Assembly: GCF_964283195.1 (NCBI RefSeq)
Contig: NZ_CAXYLH010000001.1
DNA length: 64,000 nt
Source: Paratractidigestivibacter sp003150175
GTDB taxonomy: Bacteria; Actinomycetota; Coriobacteriia; Coriobacteriales; Atopobiaceae
Strand: one strand, 5' to 3'
Numbering within the stretch: the first letter of the stretch is position 1; each line of letters begins with the position of its first letter. The notes under the pieces were generated by a model. The model was not told where the DNA came from. It was given only the letters and a program-made list of their open reading frames with translations, and made no database searches. Both the position numbers and the translations under genes were made by a program. Shown in pieces: positions 32,771-39,610 of this stretch.

Positions 32771-33871
32771 CTACTCCTCCTCCGGGTAGACGACGCCCCA
32801 CGCGGCGCGGGCATCGGTCATGATCCGCATGACGTCGGCGGCGTAGTCAATCAGGCGTGCCGCATCCTGGTCGCCCGCGACAGCGCGCTCGAGGTCCGCC
32901 ATCTCGTAGCAAAGGGCGTAGGCCTCCTCGCCCGCCGCGACTTCCTCGATGTGCCCGTCCTCGGTCCAGACGATGCGCGCACGGTCGGCGCGCGGGTACT
33001 GGTCGACCTCGATGTAGCACTTGTCGAAGCTGATCACGGCGCGCTTCGGCTGCTTGGAGTGCATGGTCAGGCTGATGACGCCGAGCTGACCGGAGCCGTT
33101 GCGGCACACGAGGCCACCGGCGATGTCGACGCCCGTCTCGCAGGTGTTGCCGAGGCTCGCGACCTCGGTCGGGGCGGAATCCATGAAGATGCGCATGATC
33201 GAGAGGGCATAGACGCCGATATCGAGCATGGCGCCGCCGGCGAGGTTGCGGTTATAGAAGCGCGTGCGCACGTCATAAGGCTTGAAGCTGCCGAAGCTCA
33301 CCTGAGCCAGGTTCATGCGCCCGAAGTTGCCCGCCTTCATGCGGGCAACGAGCTGCTGATAGAGGGGCATGTGCAGGATGGTCGTGGCGTCCATGAGGAC
33401 GACGTGGTTGGCATCGGCGAGCGCGCGGGCCTCGTCGAGCTCGCCGGAGTTCAAGGTGATGGACTTCTCGCACAGCACGTGCTTGCCGGCGGCCAGGCAG
33501 GCGCGCAGGTAGCGGATGTGGGTGTTGTGCGGCGTCGTGACGTAGACGGCGTCGATGTCCGGGTCGGCGCAGAGCTCCTCGAGCGTCTGGTAGACGTGGG
33601 GAACGCCGTGGGCGGAAGCGAAGGCCTCAGCCTTCGCGAGCGTACGGTTCTGCACGCCGACGAGCGAGCGGCCGGCGAGCGCGAGGGAGTCTGCCATCTG
33701 GTTGGCGATCACGCCGCAGCCGATGACGGCCCAGCGGAGCTCGGGCGCCGTGAAGATGTCCGTCGGGAAGGCCTTCCCCTGCGCGGAGGCGAACGCCGCC
33801 TTCGCGGCGGCCTCGGCGTCGAGCGGGTCGACGGAGATTGGCGCGGGTGCGGCGGAATCGGGCACGGTCAT
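32771..33871 (-). CDS. Gfo/Idh/MocA-family oxidoreductase
   Basis: 366 residues. After a 45-residue Ala-rich lead, the NAD(P) site AVIGCGVIANQMA, catalytic-region CEKSITLN, and substrate domain with GGAMLDIGVYALSIMR as in dihydrodiol-dehydrogenase-like members. ATG 33871 has GAGGAG upstream. It is coupled to fruR downstream and sits next to the nan genes. NanOx of 2,7-anhydro-sialic acid use belongs to the same superfamily, but sequence alone does not support that specific assignment here. Confidence 0.85.
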   Translation of the reverse strand: MTVPDSAAPAPISVDPLDAEAAAKAAFASAQGKAFPTDIFTAPELRWAVIGCGVIANQMADSLALAGRSLVGVQNRTLAKAEAFASAHGVPHVYQTLEELCADPDIDAVYVTTPHNTHIRYLRACLAAGKHVLCEKSITLNSGELDEARALADANHVVLMDATTILHMPLYQQLVARMKAGNFGRMNLAQVSFGSFKPYDVRTRFYNRNLAGGAMLDIGVYALSIMRIFMDSAPTEVASLGNTCETGVDIAGGLVCRNGSGQLGVISLTMHSKQPKRAVISFDKCYIEVDQYPRADRARIVWTEDGHIEEVAAGEEAYALCYEMADLERAVAGDQDAARLIDYAADVMRIMTDARAAWGVVYPEEE

Positions 33872-33960
33872 GGGCTTCTCCTCACGTTTATACAAGAGCT
33901 GCTGCTGCAAGTATATACGAGGATGCGCGGTATCTCTCACTTTCGAGCATTTCCGAGCAA

Positions 33961-34034
33961 AATGACGAAAAGGGACAGTCCCTTTTCGTCATTTTGCGAC
34001 CAGATGATAAAAAGGGACTGTCCCTTTTCGTCAT
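33961..34034. repeat. 74-bp repeat, copy at nanE (two palindromes)
   Basis: Identical over 74 bases to 44702-44775, in the same orientation. It contains palindrome 1 (33963-33991; TGACGAAAAGGGA arms around CAG) and palindrome 2 (34005-34033; AAAAGGGA/TCCCTTTT core around CTG) with ATTTTGCGACCAGA between. On the minus strand palindrome 2 starts with an in-frame TGA right after the nanE stop. The A/T-flanked GGGA stem could terminate transcription. Confidence 0.9.
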
Positions 34035-34723
34035 CAGGCCTCGACGGCGGCCTTGAACCAGCTCGTGATGCTCGTGGGATGCGTGATGCCAGTGCCCGCG
34101 ACGACGGCCCAGGCGCCCGCGTCGATGGCGGCCTTCGCGTCGGCCGGCGTGTGGACGTGGCCCTCGCAGATCACGGGGAAACCGGGGAACTCCTCGACTG
34201 CTTGGCGGAGGATCGGCAGGTCGGGACCATCGTCCATCGTGGTGTCGATAGCGGCCTTGTTGTGCGAGAGCGTGGTCGACACGAGGTCGCAACCGGCGGC
34301 GACGCCGCGGCGGATGTCCTCGATGGTCATGCAGTCGGCCATGATCAGCGTGTCGCAGCGCTCGCGCAGGGCGGCGACCGTCTCCTCGAAGGTGCGTCCA
34401 TCGGGGCGCGGGCGATCGGTGGCGTCGAGGGCGACGACGTCGGCGCCGGCATTGACGCAGGCCACGGCGTGGCGCAGGGTCGGGGTGATATAGACGCCCT
34501 CGTGGCCTTCTTTCCACAGGCCGATGACAGGGACCTCGCAGCGGCCCTTAATTGCGGCGATGTCGGAGAGCCCTTGACAACGAATGGCCGCGGCGCCGCC
34601 GAGCTCGCAGGCGCGGGCCATCTGCGCCATGGTCTCGGGATGGCGCAGCGGCTCGCCCGGGTAGGCCTGCACGCTCACGATGAGCTTGCCCTTGAGCGAC
34701 TGGATGAGCGGATCGACTTCCAT
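34034..34723 (-). CDS. nanE: N-acetylmannosamine-6-phosphate 2-epimerase NanE
   Basis: 229-residue TIM barrel. Signature GKLIVSVQAYPGEPLRHPE, AAIRCQGLSDI, GLWKEGHEGVYITPT, catalytic-Lys area VVALDATDRPRP and EGHVHTPADAK. It converts ManNAc-6-P to GlcNAc-6-P, the last nan step. A ribosome site AAGGAGC precedes the ATG. Its TGA is followed in frame by a second TGA supplied by the palindromic repeat. Confidence 0.94.
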   Translation of the reverse strand: MEVDPLIQSLKGKLIVSVQAYPGEPLRHPETMAQMARACELGGAAAIRCQGLSDIAAIKGRCEVPVIGLWKEGHEGVYITPTLRHAVACVNAGADVVALDATDRPRPDGRTFEETVAALRERCDTLIMADCMTIEDIRRGVAAGCDLVSTTLSHNKAAIDTTMDDGPDLPILRQAVEEFPGFPVICEGHVHTPADAKAAIDAGAWAVVAGTGITHPTSITSWFKAAVEA

Positions 34724-34745
34724 ATGCAGATGCTCCTTCCGGAAA

Positions 34746-34774
34746 TGACGAGAAGGGACTGTCCCTTTTCGTCA
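34746..34774. repeat. Palindromic repeat on the nanK stop codon
   Basis: A 29-base palindrome (TGACGAGAAGGGA arm, CTG centre, TCCCTTTTCGTCA arm; one arm mismatch). Read on the minus strand, its first three bases are the nanK TGA. It may end or attenuate transcription before nanE. Confidence 0.85.
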
Positions 34775-35734
34775 TTCAGCGTAGGCAGACTTGACGATGT
34801 TCTCGGCGGCGCCGATAAGAGGCGCGTCCCCGCCGAGGTCGCCCGAGACGATGGGGGTCGAGGCCACGGGCGGCATGACGGCCTCGGACCAGCCGGCCGC
34901 CATCGCATCGTGCCAGGCGGGGCCGCACTGCGCGACGGAGCCGGAAAGGATGATGCACTCGGGGTCGAGCATGTTGGAGAGGCTGCCGAGGACCTCGCCG
35001 ATGGCGTGGCCGCTGCGAGCCTCGGCCGCACGGGCGGCCTCGTCGCCGGCCGCGGCGCGCGCATCGATGACGGCGCCGTCGACAGGCTTGCCCTCGTCGT
35101 CGATGGGCTCGCCGCCGAGCTCAAGGTAACGCTCGATAATGCCAGGGCCGCAGGCGATCGTCTCCATGTGCCCCGTGGCGCCGCACTGGCACGGGATGCC
35201 GGCGGCGTCGCTGCAGCTCACGTGGCCGATGTGGCCCGCCTCGTTGTGGGCGCCGAGCATGATGCGGCCGCGCTCGACGAAGGCGCCGCCGATGCCCGTG
35301 CCCACCGCCACGACAAGACAGCTCTGCTTCCCCGCGCCGGCGCCCCAGCGCGCCTCGCCCAGAGCATGGGCATGGACGTCGTTGAGGACGCGCGCGGGCA
35401 GGCCGGTCGCCGCCGTGAGCTCCGCGCCCAGGTGGGTCCCGCCCCAGCCGGGCATCATGTCGTTCGCGTAGGTGACGTCGCCCGTGCGCGGGTCGATGAC
35501 GCCGCCCGAGCTCACGCCGACGCCGGCGAGGCCCTCGGGGCCGCCGGCGAGCTCGATCACACGCTCGGCCATTCGGATGGCGTTGGCGAGGACGACCTCG
35601 CCGCCGCGCTTGGCCTCGGTCGGGATCTTGTCGAAGAACTCGACGGAGGGCTTCTTTGCGTCCTCGAGGGTCACGAGGGCGGAGGCGATCTTCGTCCCGC
35701 CGATGTCGATGGCCACTACTTTCTGCGCGCCCAT
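34772..35734 (-). CDS. nanK: ROK-family kinase, probable N-acetylmannosamine kinase NanK
   Basis: 320 residues. ATP site AIDIGGTKIASALV, catalytic Asp in LNDVHAHALGEARW, and the ROK metal motif GIPCQCGATGHMETIACGPG with CxC and a His in place of a usual Cys. It phosphorylates ManNAc. GGAGG precedes ATG 35734. It stands between nanA and nanE, consistent with the pathway order. Substrate is inferred from context; ROK sequence alone also allows glucokinase-like activity. Confidence 0.85.
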   Translation of the reverse strand: MGAQKVVAIDIGGTKIASALVTLEDAKKPSVEFFDKIPTEAKRGGEVVLANAIRMAERVIELAGGPEGLAGVGVSSGGVIDPRTGDVTYANDMMPGWGGTHLGAELTAATGLPARVLNDVHAHALGEARWGAGAGKQSCLVVAVGTGIGGAFVERGRIMLGAHNEAGHIGHVSCSDAAGIPCQCGATGHMETIACGPGIIERYLELGGEPIDDEGKPVDGAVIDARAAAGDEAARAAEARSGHAIGEVLGSLSNMLDPECIILSGSVAQCGPAWHDAMAAGWSEAVMPPVASTPIVSGDLGGDAPLIGAAENIVKSAYAE

Positions 35735-35759
35735 GGTTACCTCCACATCAAGGTTCGAA

Positions 35760-35788
35760 TGATAAAAAGGGACTGTCCCTTTTCGTCA
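35760..35788. repeat. Palindromic repeat on the nanA stop codon
   Basis: A 29-base palindrome (TGATAAAAAGGGA, CTG, TCCCTTTTCGTCA) whose minus-strand start is the nanA TGA. Same sequence as palindrome 2 of the 74-bp repeat. Confidence 0.85.
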
Positions 35789-36712
35789 CTTAAGAAGGCC
35801 GTTGGCGGCGAGGACGTTGCGGATGGCCTCGACGTTGGCGCCGGTCATGGCCTTGACGGGGCGCGGCATGGTCGGCGAGTCGAAGATGCCCATGAGGTTG
35901 AGGGCGGTCTTGAAGGCTCCGACGCCGCCCGCATAGCCCTGCACGCCCGAGGTGACGTCCCAGATGTGGGAGATCTCGTTCAGGCGGTCCTGTTCCTTCT
36001 TTACCGTGGCCCAGTCGCCGGCCTGTGCGGCCTTCCACATGCGGACGTAGCCGTAGGGCTCGACGTTGGCGAGGCCCGGGACGGAACCGTCGGCGCCACC
36101 GAGGTAGGCGCCGTCGACGACGACCTCGTGGCCGGTGAGGATGGTCATCGGGTGGCCGTTCTTCTCGTTTTCCTGAACGAGGTAGCGGAAGCTGATGTCG
36201 TCGCCGGAGGAGTCCTTGACGCCGGCGAGCACGCCCTCGGCGCCGAGCTTGGCCAGGAGCTTCCAGGGGAGCTTGGTGTGGACGCACACGGGGATGTCGT
36301 AGGCAAAGATGGGCAGGCCGAGCTCGTCGTGGAGGATGCGGAAGTGCTCCTCGACCTCGGTCATGCCCTGCAGAGCGTAGAACGGGCAGGTGGCCACGAG
36401 GGCGTCGACGCCGAGCGCCTGGGCGCGCTTGCCCTGGGCGACCATGCGCTCGGTCTCGGTGTCGATGATGCCCGCGAGCACGGGGACGCGGTGGTCGACG
36501 ATGCGCACGGCCTCGCGCAGGATCTGGTCGCGGCGCTCGTCGGTCGAGAAGACGACCTCGCCCGAGGACCCGAGGAAGAAGAGCCCGTCCACGCCGGCGT
36601 CGATCATGTAGTTGATCAGGCGCTCGAAGGAAGGGACGTCGAGCTCGTGGTCGGGGGTGTCGGGGACGACGACGGGAGGGACGACGCCGCGGATCTGGAA
36701 CGTATCTGCCAT
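35786..36712 (-). CDS. nanA: DapA/NanA-family aldolase, probable N-acetylneuraminate lyase
   Basis: 308-residue TIM barrel. FFLGSSGEVV phosphate/carboxylate loop, catalytic Tyr region IFAYDIPVCVH, Schiff-base Lys in AGVKDSSGD. It should split N-acetylneuraminate into ManNAc and pyruvate. The family also includes dihydrodipicolinate synthase; context with nanE, nanK and the transporter favours the lyase. Start MADTFQI lies 90 bases downstream of the esterase-like gene. The stop codon belongs to a palindromic repeat. Confidence 0.82.
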   Translation of the reverse strand: MADTFQIRGVVPPVVVPDTPDHELDVPSFERLINYMIDAGVDGLFFLGSSGEVVFSTDERRDQILREAVRIVDHRVPVLAGIIDTETERMVAQGKRAQALGVDALVATCPFYALQGMTEVEEHFRILHDELGLPIFAYDIPVCVHTKLPWKLLAKLGAEGVLAGVKDSSGDDISFRYLVQENEKNGHPMTILTGHEVVVDGAYLGGADGSVPGLANVEPYGYVRMWKAAQAGDWATVKKEQDRLNEISHIWDVTSGVQGYAGGVGAFKTALNLMGIFDSPTMPRPVKAMTGANVEAIRNVLAANGLLK

Positions 36713-36802
36713 TGTGGTTGCCTTTCTGCTTCGGGGCGGGGCCTTCTCCCCCGCCGGGCCAGGTGCCCATTCGATTTTGAGCCGCCATGCGCGACGTCGA
36801 GC

Positions 36803-37732
36803 TCACCGCTCCTCGACGCGCATGAAGGAAAGAAGCCTGTTCTCGTAGTCGTTCAGGCGCTCATGTCCGTACTTGGGGTAAACGGCCAGGCGCTTTGCGC
36901 ACGCAGCGCGATTGTACGCCGCGTACTGGGTCAGGGGGACCGCGACCTCATCCATGAGGCAGATGCCGTCGAGGAGCTCGCAGCCCGCGGGAAGGATCGC
37001 CGAGAAGTTCTCCGCGTCGGCGAAGCCGAGCGCGCCGAAGAACGGCGCCGTCCGCTCGGCCAGGGGGTCCTCCTCGCGGAAGTGGCGGGTAACGCCCTCG
37101 TAGGCGAGTCCGGCGGCCCCCTGCTCCCAGGCCCCGCGGACATCCGAGGGCATGACGTTGACGACGGCGCACTTGCCGACGCCGCCCGCGAGCGCAGCGG
37201 CGGCGAGCGCGAAGAGCCCGCCGAAGCCCTCGCCGTGGGTCATCAGCCGAGAGGGGTCGACCTCAGGAAGCGCCGCCGCCACGCCCGCGGCGACCAACGC
37301 ATCGTCGATCAGCTGAGCCGCAGCCATGCCATCGGGGCCTTCTTGCCAGCCGGCCGTGAGGTCGCGCGACCAGCAGCGATACTCGGGGTGCACCACCGCG
37401 TAGCCCGCGGCGACGTAGCGCGAGAGCTGGAACCAGCCGCGCGCGCCGCGGTCGAGGTCGTGCCACACGAGGATGCAGGGGTGCGGGCCGGGCGCCTTGG
37501 GCAGGATCGCGCGAGCATGGAGCGCGGCGCCGTCCGTCGCCGTGAACGCAAGGCGCCGGTAGACGGCCTGCGGGGTCTCGATGCCGACGTCCTCGCGGGC
37601 CGGCACCTGCGCAGAGGCTACGTCGGCCGCCCGCCCCGCGCGGGCGCGCCAGTAGGCCTCGAAGCCCTCGGGCGCAAGGTCGGCGCCGCGGTACGCCTCC
37701 CCCGCGGCGATGAGCTCAGAGACGCCCATCAC
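36803..37732 (-). CDS. CE7 (acetyl xylan esterase-like) paralogue lacking the nucleophile Ser
   Basis: 309 residues, alpha/beta hydrolase of the CE7 type, paralogous to the next gene. The nucleophile elbow reads THGEGFGGLFAL where the active paralogue has GGSQGGGMG, so the catalytic Ser is replaced (Glu aligns). The Asp (CLMDEVAVP) and His (YPKYGHER) positions remain. The DNPGQGG oxyanion loop of the paralogue is replaced by PEYRCWSRD. It overlaps the upstream esterase by 4 bases; start is GTG 37732 (GGAGG 7 bases upstream) or ATG 37729. Probably non-catalytic as an esterase, or a binding/partner subunit. Confidence 0.75.
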   Translation of the reverse strand: MMGVSELIAAGEAYRGADLAPEGFEAYWRARAGRAADVASAQVPAREDVGIETPQAVYRRLAFTATDGAALHARAILPKAPGPHPCILVWHDLDRGARGWFQLSRYVAAGYAVVHPEYRCWSRDLTAGWQEGPDGMAAAQLIDDALVAAGVAAALPEVDPSRLMTHGEGFGGLFALAAAALAGGVGKCAVVNVMPSDVRGAWEQGAAGLAYEGVTRHFREEDPLAERTAPFFGALGFADAENFSAILPAGCELLDGICLMDEVAVPLTQYAAYNRAACAKRLAVYPKYGHERLNDYENRLLSFMRVEER

Positions 37733-38715
37733 AAATCGACCTCCCCCTGGTAGAAGCGGATGATCTCGTCGTCGAAGGCCTGGATCTCCTCATGCCCGAA
37801 GTCGGGGTAGAGAAGGTGCTTCTTTGGGCAGGTCAGCGCGTTGTAGACGGCGAACTGGGTCTCCGGCGGGCAAACGACGTCAGCGAGCCCCGTGCCGAAG
37901 AGCACCGGACAGCGCACGAGATGCGCGAACGAGAGCGCATCGACGTAGCCGAGCGTGCCGAACCACTCGTCCGCACGCTCTCCGTCCGCGTCGAACCAGC
38001 GCGAGTAGTAGCGGATGCCGTCGTAGGCGATCTGGTCGGCGCCGAGCTCCCACACCTCGCGGAAGTCCGAGAGGAACGGGTAGAGGATCGACGCGCGCGC
38101 GACCAGGTCGGGGTTGAGCGCGCAGCACGCGATGCCCATGCCGCCGCCCTGGGAGCCGCCGTTGACATAGACGCGGCCGAGGTCGATGCCCGCGAGCTCG
38201 CGCGCGATGCGGCAGAGGATGCGCTGGTCCTGGTAGAGCCGGACATAGTAAAGGTTCTCCGGCCCGCCGTCGACGCCCGCGATGAGGTGGCCCGAGACCG
38301 TCGTGCCCTTGAAGCCGCCGATGTCCTCGGAGCGGCCGCCCTGCCCGGGGTTGTCCATCGAGAGAACCGCGCAGCCGATGCCGGGCCAGGAGGACTGCTC
38401 CGCCCAGGAGCGGGTGCAGCCGGGGTACCCATGGAACTGCAGGACCAGCGGCACGGGGCCGCTGCCCGGGACCTTGGGCATAGCGTACTTGGCGTAGACG
38501 CGCGCGCCGCCCATGCCGGTGAAGTAGAGGTCGAAGTACGCGCAGGACCCGAGCTCGGGAACCTGATCGGACGGGAGGATCTCGTAGTCAAGCGGGACCG
38601 CGTCGGCCTCCGCCATGCGCGCGGCCCAGAACTCGTCGAAGTCCGCGGGGATGGGGTTCTTGCCACGGCACGCCTCGAGCTCAGCCAGCCTTTGGGCCGA
38701 GAATGGCACGTTCAT
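37729..38715 (-). CDS. CE7-family acetyl esterase (probable sialate O-acetylesterase role)
   Basis: 328 residues. Intact CE7 features: DNPGQGGRSED oxyanion loop, nucleophile VNGGSQGGGMG, Asp in GLADVVCPPETQFA and His in YPDFGHEE. CE7 enzymes remove acetyl groups from small sugars and cephalosporin C. No signal peptide, so it acts in the cytosol on imported substrate. Location between nanF and nanA suggests deacetylation of O-acetylated sialic acid, an inference; the well-known NanS is a different fold. Confidence 0.82.
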   Translation of the reverse strand: MNVPFSAQRLAELEACRGKNPIPADFDEFWAARMAEADAVPLDYEILPSDQVPELGSCAYFDLYFTGMGGARVYAKYAMPKVPGSGPVPLVLQFHGYPGCTRSWAEQSSWPGIGCAVLSMDNPGQGGRSEDIGGFKGTTVSGHLIAGVDGGPENLYYVRLYQDQRILCRIARELAGIDLGRVYVNGGSQGGGMGIACCALNPDLVARASILYPFLSDFREVWELGADQIAYDGIRYYSRWFDADGERADEWFGTLGYVDALSFAHLVRCPVLFGTGLADVVCPPETQFAVYNALTCPKKHLLYPDFGHEEIQAFDDEIIRFYQGEVDL

Positions 38716-38741
38716 ACCCCCTTCGGTTGAGGTTCCAGCAC

Positions 38742-38774
38742 AAAAGGGCGCGCCTGCGCGAGGCGGGCGCGCCC
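38742..38774 (-). terminator. Intrinsic terminator after nanF
   Basis: GGGCGCGCC and GGCGCGCCC pair around an 11-base loop, then TTTTGTG on the minus strand. It separates transporter and catabolic transcripts. Confidence 0.85.
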
Positions 38775-38788
38775 AACGTTCGGGTGAG

Positions 38789-39610
38789 CTACTGCCCGAG
38801 GTTCGGGTGGAGCAGCGAGGGCGCGGCGGCGAGGAGCGTCTTTGTGTACGCGTCCGTCGGGTGCTCGAAGACCTCCTTGGCGGGGCCCTGCTCCATGATC
38901 TGGCCGTGGTTCATGACCACGATGCGGTCGGAGATGTAGCGCTCCGTCTGCATATCGTGGCTGATGAAGACCATGGCCAGGCCGAGCTCGTGCTTGAGGT
39001 CCGTGAGCAGGTTGAGGATCTGCGCGCGGACCGAGACGTCGAGGGCCGAGGTAGGCTCATCGGCGATGATCACGTCGGGCTGCAGCGAGAGGGCGCGCGC
39101 GATGGCGACGCGCTGGCGCTGGCCGCCGGAAAGCTGGCCGGGCAGCGCGTACATCGCCGAAGTCGGCAGGCCGACGAGGCCGAAGAGCTCGCGGATGCGC
39201 TCCTCCCGCTCGTCGTCCGTTCCCACGTTGTGGACGATCAACGGGTCGAGCAGCTGGTCATGGACGGCCATACGGGGGTTCAGCGCCGTCGCCGGGTTCT
39301 GGAAGACGACCGAGACCACGCGGCCAATCTTCTTTCTGAGCTCGGCCGTGCGCTTGGTCACGTCCTCGCCCTTGAAGTAGACCTTGCCGGAGGTCGGCGA
39401 CTGGAGGCCGCACATGACGTTGGCGGTCGTCGACTTGCCGCAGCCGGACTCGCCGACGAGTCCGATGGTCTCGCCCGGCATGAGCTTGAGCGTCAGGCCG
39501 TTGACGGCGTGCACGAGGTTGGGGTGCAGGATAGAGCCGGTGCGGGTCTTGAACGTGACCGAGATGTTGTCCAGGAAGATGATGGGCTCCTGGGTGTTCT
39601 GGTCTGCCAT
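38789..39610 (-). CDS. nanF: Sialic-acid ABC transporter ATPase NanF (OppF-like)
   Basis: 273 residues. Walker A GLVGESGCGKST, FQNPATALNPRM, signature LSGGQRQRVAIARAL, Walker B DVIIADEPTSALD, ISHDMQTERYI. It ends right after the oligopeptide-transporter region start and has no C-terminal Cys cluster, unlike oppF in this window. It abuts the nanD TAG (TAGATG). The gene order nanB-nanC-nanD-nanF matches the Bifidobacterium breve sialic-acid transporter, which supports the name. Confidence 0.8.
   Translation of the reverse strand: MADQNTQEPIIFLDNISVTFKTRTGSILHPNLVHAVNGLTLKLMPGETIGLVGESGCGKSTTANVMCGLQSPTSGKVYFKGEDVTKRTAELRKKIGRVVSVVFQNPATALNPRMAVHDQLLDPLIVHNVGTDDEREERIRELFGLVGLPTSAMYALPGQLSGGQRQRVAIARALSLQPDVIIADEPTSALDVSVRAQILNLLTDLKHELGLAMVFISHDMQTERYISDRIVVMNHGQIMEQGPAKEVFEHPTDAYTKTLLAAAPSLLHPNLGQ

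Noticed and set aside
32771..33871. NanOx (2,7-anhydro-sialic acid oxidoreductase)
   Set aside because: Same superfamily and near nan genes, but it is coupled to fruR and its substrate-domain motif GGAMLDIGVYAL fits dihydrodiol-dehydrogenase-like members better.
32951..37753. A 1600-codon open frame on the + strand
   Set aside because: It is antisense to fruR-side, nan and esterase genes whose minus-strand products have clear motifs; high GC leaves long stop-free shadow frames. It has no domain or ribosome site.
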